A stretch of DNA of 64,000 bases from positions 1-64,000 of IMG/VR virus record IMGVR_UViG_3300050026_000388; one strand, written 5' to 3'. Under the pieces are notes generated by a model. That model was not told where the DNA came from. It saw only the letters and a list, made by a program, of their open reading frames with translations, and ran no database searches. Below are positions 30,806 to 38,308 of this stretch, in pieces. This stretch comes from a virus. The number at the start of each line of letters is the position of its first letter. The first letter of the stretch is position 1. A program made the translations under genes and the position numbers.

Positions 30806-31057
30806 ATGGTAGAATATATACAAGAAGATAAACAATTCAGGGTAGTCCTTGAACGTAATAAGCTGCTTACTGAAGATGAATGTATTGAGTGTGAACAATG
30901 CAAACACCCCAACCATAACCTGAAGATAGTGCGGCCGTGTAGTGTGTGTGGCACAATGTTCCAACAGTGGAATCCTAGGTTGTATACCCACTACTGTGAA
31001 GCGTGCGCTAAGAGCGCAGAAGGCGGCAAGAGGTGGCCGGAAAAGGGGGTGAGATGA
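30806..31057 (+). CDS. zinc-ribbon protein, paralogue of 39491
   Basis: 83 aa. CIECEQCKHPNH, then CSVCGTMFQQWNPRLYTHYCEACAK. The second half matches CIDCGKVFEQWNSRLYVYYCKECND at 39491. A compact zinc ribbon, function unknown. Confidence 0.6.
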   Translation: MVEYIQEDKQFRVVLERNKLLTEDECIECEQCKHPNHNLKIVRPCSVCGTMFQQWNPRLYTHYCEACAKSAEGGKRWPEKGVR

Positions 31058-31212
31058 TTACTCTTGAAGAGGTATTAAATTACATCGAAGAACGATTAAC
31101 GATGGCGCAATTAAACGCTCAACTTATATGTGGTCATGATTGGGATGAAGGTTTCTATATGGGTAAAATCCATGTATGGGAAGAAATACGTGAGAAGATA
31201 AAAGAAGGGTGA
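31054..31212 (+). CDS. hypothetical helical protein, 52 aa
   Basis: MITLEEVLNYIEERLTMAQLNAQLI, then GFYMGKIHVWEEIREKI. Helical, similar to small phage proteins of unknown role; RBS GGGGGTGAG. Confidence 0.5.
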   Translation: MITLEEVLNYIEERLTMAQLNAQLICGHDWDEGFYMGKIHVWEEIREKIKEG

Positions 31213-31259
31213 AAGGCGGCAAGGTACAGTAAGAGATGTATTCTTTAAACAGATGTAGT
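31211..31259 (+). repeat. leader repeat R2
   Basis: AAAGGCGGCAAGGT, then TATTCTTTAAACAGATGTAG, 30 bp before the methyltransferase. Confidence 0.65.
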
Positions 31260-31288
31260 ATAACGAACGTAACGAACATGAGTAATAG

Positions 31289-32269
31289 ATGATTGATTCA
31301 ATTATATGCGGAGATTGCTTAGAGGTACTCCCTACGATTGAAGCTAGTTCGATTAACTTAGTTATTCTCGATTTGCCTTACAACATCAAGAAAGATACAT
31401 GGGATTCAATACCTGAGTATATGACGTTCGTCGGTGACGTATTCAAAGAATGTGAGCGTGTGCTTAAGGATAACGGAAGTCTTTATTGGTTTCATAATGA
31501 CTTTGATTCTATTGTTAATGTTTATACGTGGCTTAGGGATAATTCACGATTTGCCTTTAGGCAGTTCATAGTGTGGAACAAGAAGTATCCCGGTGTTGGC
31601 AATGAAGGATACCTACAAGGCTACAATGAACCGGAGATACTAAGGAACTACCAACGCTTTGCTGAGTATATCCTGTTCTTTGTGCGGCGCGAGAGTATGA
31701 AAACAGAATGGGATAAGACAGGACTCTTACGAGTGAAGCAGGATATTAATAACTTCACATCGCTGCGTGATTACTTCAAGTGGTTTCAGCAACAGCTCGG
31801 TATGACAAAGCTAGGGATAATGGAAAGATTAGGGCAATGTACTGACCATTGTTTTAGGTGGAATAGTTCACAGTGGGACTTGCCAACGGAAGAAACGTAT
31901 GCTGAATTATGTAAGCTACTTGATGAACAGATAGGATTAAGAGACTACGAAGACCTGCGCCGTGACTACGAAGACCAGCGCCGTGACTATGAGGGTCAGC
32001 GCTATACATTCAACAATCAGAAGACACACCATTCTGTATGGAATTATCCCGTAGAAAAGAAAGTAGGACACGTAACACCGAAGCCAGTAGCATTGATAGA
32101 GAACATAATTGAATACAGCAGCAATGAAGGCGACCTCGTTCTCGACCCAACAGCAGGCAGCGGCACAACCGCAGTAGCGTGTAAGCGTACAGGTAGACAC
32201 TATATCTGCATAGAGAAAGAAGAAGAGTATTGCAGGATAGCAGAGCGAAGAGTTAAGGAGATGCTATAA
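31289..32269 (+). CDS. DNA N6-adenine/N4-cytosine methyltransferase
   Basis: 326 aa, beta-class order: catalytic DLPYNIKK (residues 28-35) comes before the AdoMet-binding DPTAGSGTTAVA (near 287). Between them is a recognition region and a tandem heptad repeat (DYEDLRR DYEDQRR DYEGQR). Orphan: no cognate restriction enzyme is adjacent. Probably shields viral DNA from host restriction or regulates it. Confidence 0.88.
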   Translation: MIDSIICGDCLEVLPTIEASSINLVILDLPYNIKKDTWDSIPEYMTFVGDVFKECERVLKDNGSLYWFHNDFDSIVNVYTWLRDNSRFAFRQFIVWNKKYPGVGNEGYLQGYNEPEILRNYQRFAEYILFFVRRESMKTEWDKTGLLRVKQDINNFTSLRDYFKWFQQQLGMTKLGIMERLGQCTDHCFRWNSSQWDLPTEETYAELCKLLDEQIGLRDYEDLRRDYEDQRRDYEGQRYTFNNQKTHHSVWNYPVEKKVGHVTPKPVALIENIIEYSSNEGDLVLDPTAGSGTTAVACKRTGRHYICIEKEEEYCRIAERRVKEML

Positions 32270-32276
32270 TGCGGCA

Positions 32277-32330
32277 GGGAAAGCGGCAAGGTAAATCAAG
32301 ATGAAGTATATTCTTTAAACAGATGTAGTT
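32277..32330 (+). repeat. leader repeat R3
   Basis: AAGCGGCAAGGT, then TATTCTTTAAACAGATGTAG, identical in its second block to R2. Confidence 0.65.
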
Positions 32331-32350
32331 AATCGGATAGGTAACTAAAC

Positions 32351-32479
32351 ATGACATACGCAATAGTAACTGAAGAAGTAAAGAAGAACAGGACTATCTA
32401 TTGTAGTAAGCCGTTCGTAGGTAAGCTCAAGGGTACAGGTAAGGATAAGGTACCAACCACTAACGAACTGATTGGATAG
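32351..32479 (+). CDS. hypothetical basic protein, 42 aa
   Basis: MTYAIVTEEVKKNRTIYCSKPFVGKL, beta-rich and basic, ends TAG-TAA. Follows leader repeat R3. Unknown. Confidence 0.45.
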   Translation: MTYAIVTEEVKKNRTIYCSKPFVGKLKGTGKDKVPTTNELIG

Positions 32480-32509
32480 TAATAGAGTGATATAAGGAGA
32501 TGGATATAC

Positions 32510-32638
32510 ATGACGAGCGTATCAATAGACAAAGGAACTATCTTTGTTAAGATAGAGAGTGGCGACGCGCCTAAGCTAGTTATCGAACAAGCATTAGAAT
32601 TGTTTGATGCAGTCAATAAGAAGGATACCAAAACATAG
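32510..32638 (+). CDS. hypothetical protein, 42 aa
   Basis: SVSIDKGTIFVKIESGDAPKLVIEQALELFDAV: two strands and a helix. AAGGAGATGG lies upstream. Ends TAG; the following 170 bp hold GTAAGGAGA repeats and a hairpin, with no clear gene. Confidence 0.45.
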   Translation: MTSVSIDKGTIFVKIESGDAPKLVIEQALELFDAVNKKDTKT

Positions 32639-32767
32639 AGCATAACAAAAGTAAGGAGACTATATAAAGAAGTAAGGAGATGAAGGAATAACAGTAATAA
32701 CAAAAGATTAGTATGTATATCCTATCTCAATACCATACATTCAATACAATGATGGAGAGCAAAGACA

Positions 32768-32780
32768 GCGCCGAAGGCGC
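32768..32780. repeat. GCGCC-GAA-GGCGC hairpin
   Basis: Perfect 5-bp stem with GAA loop, followed directly by GATATACC (TATA-like) 17-25 bp before ATG 32805. Confidence 0.5.
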
Positions 32781-32804
32781 GATATACCTAATCGGAGAAC
32801 ATTG

Positions 32805-33152
32805 ATGGCATATAAGGATAAAGAGAAACGTAACGAGTATCAGCGCAACCTTATGCGCAGGCGGCGGTCAGCGGCAAACCCCAATCATTCGTTAGTAGAC
32901 TCTGAAGGCAAGACACTTAAAGAGTACAACCTCAAGACCGCAGCGCAGTTGAGGGAGATACTAGAGAGCACCCTCGATGAGCTGCAGCGCAATAAGGAAG
33001 TAGACATAGCGATTAAGATGAAGGCCGTGACGGGTGCCATCAAGGTAGCGGCAGAGCTGCTGAAGGTCACGGACTTGGATAAGCGAGTGCGTGAACTTGA
33101 AGACAAAGCTAAGGAGAAGACGGAAGGAAGTTGGAAGGACTCGCAGTTCTAG
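32805..33152 (+). CDS. candidate small terminase subunit / DNA-binding protein
   Basis: 115 aa. Basic N-terminus (YKDKEKRNEYQRNLMRRRRS), then helices with VDIAIKMKAVTGAIKVAAELLKV and LDKRVRELED. The C-terminal pattern resembles that of the RHH-like protein at 15442. Size, basicity and position two genes before TerL suit a small terminase subunit, but no TerS motif is visible. Confidence 0.45.
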   Translation: MAYKDKEKRNEYQRNLMRRRRSAANPNHSLVDSEGKTLKEYNLKTAAQLREILESTLDELQRNKEVDIAIKMKAVTGAIKVAAELLKVTDLDKRVRELEDKAKEKTEGSWKDSQF

Positions 33153-33314
33153 CTTGACGGGGATACAAAAGATATATTTTGGATTGTAACGCTGGCCGTG
33201 TAGGACTTCTAGCACAAACCTGTGGACAAAACGACAAACGCGTGCGATATACTTCGAGTAAAACGCTTCGGCATTACACAACTGTGTTAAACTATTAGAG
33301 ACATATACTATCTT
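33153..33314. other. short intergenic region
   Basis: No standard gene. The frame of the upstream protein stays open past several TAG codons to TAA near 33289. GTATTACACAACTGTGTTAAAC contains a short palindrome (ACACAACTGTGT) before a TATACTATC. Confidence 0.35.
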
Positions 33315-33728
33315 ATGCTATGCAAGAACTGCGGCATCAATGAACGCGAAGAACCTTTCGGCTGGTGCTCGATGTGTCTTGATGCTCCACCACTGGACAA
33401 ACAACCGAAGAAGGGCCGCTTCATCCTGAACGCAAAGGATACAGGTGGTGTGTGGCGCGAAGCATTGCGTGAGGCCTTGACCCCTATACCGCTGCCCGAG
33501 ACCAAGAAGCATCATCGCGTCGACAGGGGCAAGTCGCGCGCTGCGTGGCGGCGAGCATATAAACGACCGATACCAAGAGGATGGCACATCCACCACCTTG
33601 ACGGAAACCCTGAGAACAACGACCCAAACAACCTTGTCTGTGTCTCTCTTGAGCAGCACATCAATCTGCACGACGCTAATGGGGATACCCTAGCGGTTAG
33701 ATTACTGAAGCGCGGGTTTAAGAAGTAG
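33315..33728 (+). CDS. HNH endonuclease before terminase
   Basis: 137 aa. N-terminal zinc ribbon (CKNCGINE...CSMC), basic linker, then HIHHLDGNPENNDPNNLVCVSLEQHINLHD, a compact HNH with the HHxDGxxxNNxxxNL signature. Ends TAG with 18 further open codons. Located directly before the terminase promoter region. Confidence 0.85.
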   Translation: MLCKNCGINEREEPFGWCSMCLDAPPLDKQPKKGRFILNAKDTGGVWREALREALTPIPLPETKKHHRVDRGKSRAAWRRAYKRPIPRGWHIHHLDGNPENNDPNNLVCVSLEQHINLHDANGDTLAVRLLKRGFKK

Positions 33729-33752
33729 CGAAGGCCGAAGGCCGGAGCGAAA

Positions 33753-33766
33753 TTAACACTGGCGAA
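33753..33766 (-). promoter_or_regulatory. dyad operator copy 5
   Basis: Minus strand TTCGCCAGTGTTAA; overlaps a second palindrome TGGCGAATCGCCA. Confidence 0.5.
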
Positions 33767-33955
33767 TCGCCAACGAAAAAAATAAAAAAGAAATTGAAAA
33801 GTTGGAGGGGGGGGGCGGTAAGCGAGTCAACTCTATTCCAACTTGGCCAAACACCCCACTCATATAAAAAAAATGGGAGACTAATTTGAAGCATTTGTTA
33901 GTTTGCAGGCGAGAGGCGGCCGGCAGCGGCAGCGGTTGCCGGCAGCGGCAGCAAA

Positions 33956-33969
33956 TTAACACTGGTCAA
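33956..33969 (-). promoter_or_regulatory. dyad operator copy 6
   Basis: Minus strand TTGACCAGTGTTAA, ending 9 bp before the terminase TATA box. Confidence 0.6.
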
Positions 33970-33978
33970 CTCGGCAGG

Positions 33979-33987
33979 TATATAAAC
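33979..33987 (+). promoter_or_regulatory. TATA box of packaging operon
   Basis: GTATATAAAC, 48-56 bp before the TerL GTG start; GCAGAGGTATAATA provides the ribosome site. Confidence 0.6.
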
Positions 33988-34034
33988 ATTTAGGAGAATA
34001 TCATAACTGTGCAGGATGTTGCAGAGGTATAATA

Positions 34035-36020
34035 GTGCCAGGTAGCGACCCCATCGAAACCCGCGTAAAGAAACTTGAACGCAGCCATCAACCCAAAGAC
34101 GTTTCACGCATACCAAAAACCCCCGAAGAATTCTGCGCTTCCATCGAATTCGAGCCCGACCCCTGGCAACTCGACCTCATGAACGTCATCGCCACCGACA
34201 AACCCGCTAAAATCCTCGCCAACTGCGCCAGGCAATCCGGTAAAGAACTTCACGTTGACACGCCAGTCCCAACCCCCACGGGATGGACGACAATGGGCGA
34301 CTTGAACGCTGGCGATACAGTATTTGATGAGCAAGGAGAACCAACAAAAGTTACGTACTGCTCTGAGATTAGGATGCACCCCACATATCGCGTCGTTTTT
34401 TCAGATGGAAGTGAGATTATAGCTAATGGCGAGCACTTATGGACGACGCTTGATGCTGCGACCCGCAGCGCAGTATCCAGAAGTGTAAAAGACGTGCCGG
34501 TTTATTGGCCGTTCTGGAAATCACACGGTGCGCGTGGGCACGCTAATAAAAACCACCCTCAACAAAAGCACGCAAAGACACTGACAACGGAAGAAATTCG
34601 CGCGACAATACGCTATGGCGCGCGGCAAGATACAAACCACGCAATACCTACAACGCAACCACTCAAATTGCCAGAAGCCGAACTTCCGATTGACCCATAT
34701 GTTCTCGGCGTGTGGCTCGGGGACGGAACCTCAGCAGATGGTAGTATAACCTGTGTAGAGGAAGAGATAATTGGTAGCATCCGAGCGAGAGAATATGTTG
34801 TTCGCAAGCAAAACACGCGTTCTGATAGGGCGCAGGGGTGGGGCATTCTTGAACTACACCCTAAATTACGTGCATCAAACCTTACAAACAACAAACACAT
34901 CCCCTCGATATACCTACGTGCATCCACAGAACAGCGCCTAGCGCTGCTTCGCGGCCTTATGGATACGGACGGGTCAGCGAGCAGCGGCGCACGAAGCATG
35001 TGTGAATTTAGTGTAACATCAAAACCCCTCGCCGATGGGACGATGGAGCTATTACATAGTTTAGGAATACTCGCGCGCATAAAAGAAAGCCACGCAAAAT
35101 TAAACGGGCGTGTAACCGGACTACGCTACCGTATCACATTTACACCGTGGTTTAATCCGTTTTCTCTGAAACGCAAGGCAGCGCGCGTCAATTTAAACCC
35201 CGCGCGCCTGCGCAAAGGACTCAGCAAACTTCGCTTTATCACAGATATACTATCAAACGGCGTTCATAATGTTCGCTGCATTGCAGTTGATTCCCCATCA
35301 GGATTATACCTCGCAGGCAAATCGATGATTCCAACCCACAACACCCAAACGGCGGCCATCTGTAGCGTCTACCATGCTATAACCGGCTCCAACCGCACCG
35401 TAGTTATAATCAGCCCGTCAATGCGACAGTCACAGTATATGTTCCGACGCATTATGCAGGTATACCGCGCGGCCCTACGCCCAGTGAGAGCCGTCTCGGA
35501 AACTGCACTCCAACTCAGACTCGAAAACAACTCGTGGATAGTCGGCCTTCCCTCATCGGAGGAGACAATCCGCGGCTTAACCGCTTCTCTGTTGTGGGTG
35601 GAAGAAGCATCCCGCTGCTCTGACTCCCTAATCAGCGCTGCACTTCCTTTCGTCGCCACAATCCCCAACGCCAAACTGTGTATGATGAGCACCCCCGCAG
35701 GTCAAAGGGGCATGTGGTACAACGAGTGGAGTAAAGGAGTCGGCTACAAAAAGATTCTAGTGAACGCGGACCAGTGCCCACGCATCTCCCGCAACTTCCT
35801 TGACAGCCAGCTCGAGATGATGGGCAGCCGCTGGTATCAGCAGGAATATTACAACTCCTTCGAATCAAATGAAGCCTCGCTATTCAGGCATGAGGTTATC
35901 CAGAAGTGTATCCGCGATGATTTGGAAACGTTGGATGACGTGCTGGACGCCGCCCTTGAACTAGACGACGCCGAGCAGGAAGAAGACGGAATTAATATTG
36001 ACGATATAGGTTTGGATTAG
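34035..36020 (+). CDS. terL: terminase large subunit, ATPase part, with intein
   Basis: 661 aa with a GTG start. The extein (295 aa after intein removal) is the packaging ATPase: adenine-motif region DPWQLDLMN, Walker A ARQSGK|T interrupted by the intein, Walker B LLWVEEAS and coupling motif MMSTPAG. Residues 71-436 are an intein. The extein ends in an acidic tail (DDAEQEEDGINIDD) and TAG; the nuclease half follows in the same frame as a separate gene. The ATPase drives DNA into proheads through the portal. Confidence 0.92.
   Translation: MPGSDPIETRVKKLERSHQPKDVSRIPKTPEEFCASIEFEPDPWQLDLMNVIATDKPAKILANCARQSGKELHVDTPVPTPTGWTTMGDLNAGDTVFDEQGEPTKVTYCSEIRMHPTYRVVFSDGSEIIANGEHLWTTLDAATRSAVSRSVKDVPVYWPFWKSHGARGHANKNHPQQKHAKTLTTEEIRATIRYGARQDTNHAIPTTQPLKLPEAELPIDPYVLGVWLGDGTSADGSITCVEEEIIGSIRAREYVVRKQNTRSDRAQGWGILELHPKLRASNLTNNKHIPSIYLRASTEQRLALLRGLMDTDGSASSGARSMCEFSVTSKPLADGTMELLHSLGILARIKESHAKLNGRVTGLRYRITFTPWFNPFSLKRKAARVNLNPARLRKGLSKLRFITDILSNGVHNVRCIAVDSPSGLYLAGKSMIPTHNTQTAAICSVYHAITGSNRTVVIISPSMRQSQYMFRRIMQVYRAALRPVRAVSETALQLRLENNSWIVGLPSSEETIRGLTASLLWVEEASRCSDSLISAALPFVATIPNAKLCMMSTPAGQRGMWYNEWSKGVGYKKILVNADQCPRISRNFLDSQLEMMGSRWYQQEYYNSFESNEASLFRHEVIQKCIRDDLETLDDVLDAALELDDAEQEEDGINIDDIGLD
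34245..35342 (+). other. class-3-like intein with LAGLIDADG endonuclease
   Basis: 366 aa inserted between Lys and Thr of the Walker A GKT. The first residue is Glu instead of Cys/Ser (ELHVDTPVPTPTGW). Splicing block B has GEHLW, block F VRCIAVD and block G PTHN, followed by +1 Thr. W, C and T at these places form the WCT signature of class 3 inteins. Two LAGLIDADG motifs (VLGVWLGDG, LLRGLMDTDG) show an intact homing endonuclease. Splicing would restore GKT. Confidence 0.85.
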
Positions 36021-36029
36021 AGGATTAAA

Positions 36030-36803
36030 ATGACACGATTCACCCACGACGAATCCCCCAACTTCCGCGACCCTGAACCGGAGGCCACCCGCGGCGGTAT
36101 CTACGTTTACGGCCTCGAGCGCACAATAAACCCAGAAACTGACCTCGACGGCCGCCAGTTGCGGCAGGGGGACGAACCCCCACCGGAATCGGGCAAACTC
36201 AGAGCCTACGCAATCGGCCTCGACATCGGCGCGCGGCATGACCGCACCGCTTTGGCAGTCTTAGAGCTGAGATATAAGGGCGACACCCCACACTTATTCG
36301 TGAAATACCTCAAGAGATTAAAACTCGGCATCCTCTTCGCCGACGTGGCAACCCAAACCCGCCGCGTTGTCTCACTCCTGAGAAAAGAAGCCACGAAAAA
36401 CGGTGCGCGTTGTGATATAACCCTACTGGTCGACGCAAGCGGAGTCGGCGGCGGGGTGGCAGAGATGATAGTCGCCGCTCTCCCGAACGAAGACGTCCGG
36501 TCGGTCTTCATTACTGGTGGCCAATCGGCACGGTTGGAGGACGGCGGCCATGTCTACCTAAGCAAATCCCTTTTAGTATCAAACCTAGTCGCCCTCTTCG
36601 AATCCCACAGGATTTACTTATCAAAATACTCAAGGGAGATGGACGCGCTGCTCGATGAACTCGCCAACTTTGAAGTAAAGGTATCGGAAGACACCGGCAA
36701 CGAATCTTATAACGCTAAAACCGGAAAGTTTGACGACCTCGTAACCGCTCTAGGGCTGGCGGCATGGTGGGGGGAACGAAATCGCCCGGCGAGGCTATTC
36801 TAA
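36030..36803 (+). CDS. terL: terminase large subunit, nuclease part
   Basis: 257 aa. RNase-H-like terminase nuclease: GLDIGARHDRTALAVLE (D65), TLLVDASGVGGGVAEMI (second Asp) and GKFDDLVTALGLAAWW (third Asp). It cuts concatemeric DNA at packaging start and end. It is in frame with the ATPase gene, separated by TAG and three sense codons before ATG; AGAGGAT serves as ribosome site. ATPase extein plus this part (552 aa) equals a normal TerL length. Confidence 0.88.
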   Translation: MTRFTHDESPNFRDPEPEATRGGIYVYGLERTINPETDLDGRQLRQGDEPPPESGKLRAYAIGLDIGARHDRTALAVLELRYKGDTPHLFVKYLKRLKLGILFADVATQTRRVVSLLRKEATKNGARCDITLLVDASGVGGGVAEMIVAALPNEDVRSVFITGGQSARLEDGGHVYLSKSLLVSNLVALFESHRIYLSKYSREMDALLDELANFEVKVSEDTGNESYNAKTGKFDDLVTALGLAAWWGERNRPARLF

Positions 36804-36805
36804 TC

Positions 36806-37000
36806 ATGACACAGGATGAAATACGCGCTGTGCTACTCACCGCGAAAGGCTGGCGGTCATCTGCGGAACTCGCGACGGCGATAGGCTGCACAAGGAAGGT
36901 AGCAATGGTTGGATTGAGGCGGCTGTATAAAAAGAGAGACATAGAGCGCACCCGCGCGCTACGCGGGGGGTGGGGGTATCGGCTGGCCGGTAGAAGGTGA
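36806..37000 (+). CDS. winged-helix protein, 64 aa
   Basis: MTQDEIRAVLLTAKGWRSSAELATAIGCTRKVAMVGLRRLYKKRDIERTR then a wing: a complete small winged helix. Start at ATG 36806, two bases after the terminase stop. Possibly a late-gene regulator. Confidence 0.65.
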   Translation: MTQDEIRAVLLTAKGWRSSAELATAIGCTRKVAMVGLRRLYKKRDIERTRALRGGWGYRLAGRR

Positions 37001-37003
37001 AAC

Positions 37004-37213
37004 GTGACTACTAAAGAACCAAAAACAAAACGAACCAAACTGTTTACGATAAAGTGCCCGGTGTGCAAGCACGAGTTTAAAGTCGCGGACCAAAACAATT
37101 ACGTCTGCACAAACTGCTATGAGCGGCATGCGCCGGATTGGATTAAGCCAAAGGGGTTATACACGTCCAGAAAACCGAAATCAAAACCCAAAGTAGATAA
37201 AGAAGGAGACTAA
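37004..37213 (+). CDS. zinc-ribbon protein, 69 aa
   Basis: GTG start behind AGGTGAAAC. CPVCKHEFKVADQNNYVCTNCYERHAP is almost the same ribbon as at the N-terminus of the nuclease-like protein at 6986 (minus). A basic tail (KPKSKPKVDK) follows instead of a nuclease. Probably binds nucleic acid. Confidence 0.65.
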   Translation: MTTKEPKTKRTKLFTIKCPVCKHEFKVADQNNYVCTNCYERHAPDWIKPKGLYTSRKPKSKPKVDKEGD

Positions 37214-37221
37214 TCTAACGT

Positions 37222-37365
37222 ATGATACAACTCGCGTGCCCGCTAGACAACGCATCAGTCAGATTCGCTGAACTCCCTGGCGTATACCCTAAGCGCTGCC
37301 TTGATTGCGAATACTTCCGCAGCGACAGGAAAGGATGTTATTGTGGTAGGAAAACAACAGATTAA
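37222..37365 (+). CDS. Cys-containing protein, 47 aa
   Basis: LACPLDNA...RCLDCEYFRSDRKGCYCGRK: two CxxC-type pairs, zinc-binding pattern. Unknown. Confidence 0.55.
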   Translation: MIQLACPLDNASVRFAELPGVYPKRCLDCEYFRSDRKGCYCGRKTTD

Positions 37366-37459
37366 AAAGGCGCTTTTGGCGCTTACGTGGAACGAGTGGG
37401 TCGAACTATTTCTTATGATAGTAATAACCGGCAGTCTGATAGGCTTCTGGGGTCGATAA
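37343..37459 (+). CDS. single-span membrane protein, 38 aa
   Basis: GTG start within the previous gene. Basic N-terminus, then WNEWVELFLMIVITGSLIGFW. Its TAA overlaps the next ATG (TAATG). Confidence 0.5.
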   Translation: MVGKQQIKKALLALTWNEWVELFLMIVITGSLIGFWGR

Positions 37460-37662
37460 TGAAAGCAGAGATAACCTGTCCATCCTGCTCAACGGGATTA
37501 ACCTTATTCCGCGGCGAAGTGCTGGCAAACCGCTGCCTTGAAATCAGGGCGGCATGCATGTGTCCGATATGCGCGTCGACGTTCACGGTAACAATACGCA
37601 TCGAACGTGAGTTAACAGTGGTTAATTACGAAGAAACCGAGGAAGCGATAGAGGGGGAGTAA
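37459..37662 (+). CDS. zinc-ribbon-like protein, 67 aa
   Basis: ITCPSCSTGLTLF...CMCPICASTFTVTI: two CxxC pairs 38 residues apart, treble-clef-like, acidic tail. Unknown. Confidence 0.6.
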   Translation: MKAEITCPSCSTGLTLFRGEVLANRCLEIRAACMCPICASTFTVTIRIERELTVVNYEETEEAIEGE

Positions 37663-37663
37663 G

Positions 37664-37828
37664 ATGTGTAAAGAAACGCCTGAGACGCGCGACACACCAT
37701 GCCACTTGTGCAAATACGCGGGCGACGTCAATGAGGAAGGATGGTATATCTGCGCGGCACACGGGTTCCCACTTAAAGAGGGGGCTGAATTATTCCCCAC
37801 TTTGTGTATCTACTTTAAGGAGCGATGA
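37664..37828 (+). CDS. small Cys protein (CxxCKY...C...C), 54 aa
   Basis: PCHLCKYAGDVNEEGWYICAAHGFPL...LCIYFKE. Same general layout as other small viral proteins here with four metal ligands. GGGGGAGTAAG start. Confidence 0.55.
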   Translation: MCKETPETRDTPCHLCKYAGDVNEEGWYICAAHGFPLKEGAELFPTLCIYFKER

Positions 37829-38061
37829 TGGGCCTTGTCCAGGTGACAGTGAAAGCAGTGTATTGCCCGGCGCTTGAAGCGTATACACCAATCGAAGGAT
37901 GCCGCACATGTAAGAACAACGAAGGGTGGGCGTTCGCAAAGGATGAAGACCACCATAACTTTGGGGTTATATGCGGCAGGTCTATAGACGGCTACATCCC
38001 AGAAAAAGTGCACCGGCACGATAGCCATTGGTGGCCTGGGAGAGACGAATCGTGGCAGTGA
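37825..38061 (+). CDS. Cys/His protein, 78 aa
   Basis: YCPALEAYTPIEGCRTCKNNEG...VICGRS, then a His-rich end (KVHRHDSHWWPG). Resembles small phage proteins with a CxxC...C site. ATGATG overlap. Confidence 0.55.
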   Translation: MMGLVQVTVKAVYCPALEAYTPIEGCRTCKNNEGWAFAKDEDHHNFGVICGRSIDGYIPEKVHRHDSHWWPGRDESWQ

Positions 38062-38065
38062 CAAC

Positions 38066-38308
38066 ATGACAAAAATAATGCCTGTTCGGTGTCCCGCCTG
38101 TAGGAAACCGTTGTTACCGTCACTCCTTACAATCACCGATGACGATGACATAGAAAAGAAACAGTATGTGCTTTGCCCGTGGTGTCAAACAAAAGTATAT
38201 CTGCCGTTTGCTTCAAACGGCGGCAGCAACCCAACGCTCCATGAGCAAAACAGGCATAGCTCCCGGGACCCCATCACTGGAAGATTTGTAAGTGATAGCG
38301 ATGAGTAA
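38066..38308 (+). CDS. zinc-ribbon protein, 80 aa
   Basis: RCPACRKPLLPSLLT...YVLCPWCQTKVYLPF: classic zinc ribbon with a disordered tail. Unknown. Confidence 0.6.
   Translation: MTKIMPVRCPACRKPLLPSLLTITDDDDIEKKQYVLCPWCQTKVYLPFASNGGSNPTLHEQNRHSSRDPITGRFVSDSDE

Larger units (their letters stand above)
33729..34034. other. 306-bp region before terminase (possible packaging site)
   Basis: Holds a GAA-loop hairpin (33733-33743), dyads 5 and 6, a run of G (33807-33816), two exact 15-bp direct repeats GCCGGCAGCGGCAGC (33919-33933, 33938-33952) and a TATA box. Placed just upstream of TerL, it is a natural candidate for a pac or cos region; this is inference. Confidence 0.45.

Noticed and set aside
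36018-36032. Sequencing frameshift as the cause of the split terminase
   Set aside because: Both parts are in the same frame, so only the TAG separates them, and a proper ATG with ribosome site follows.
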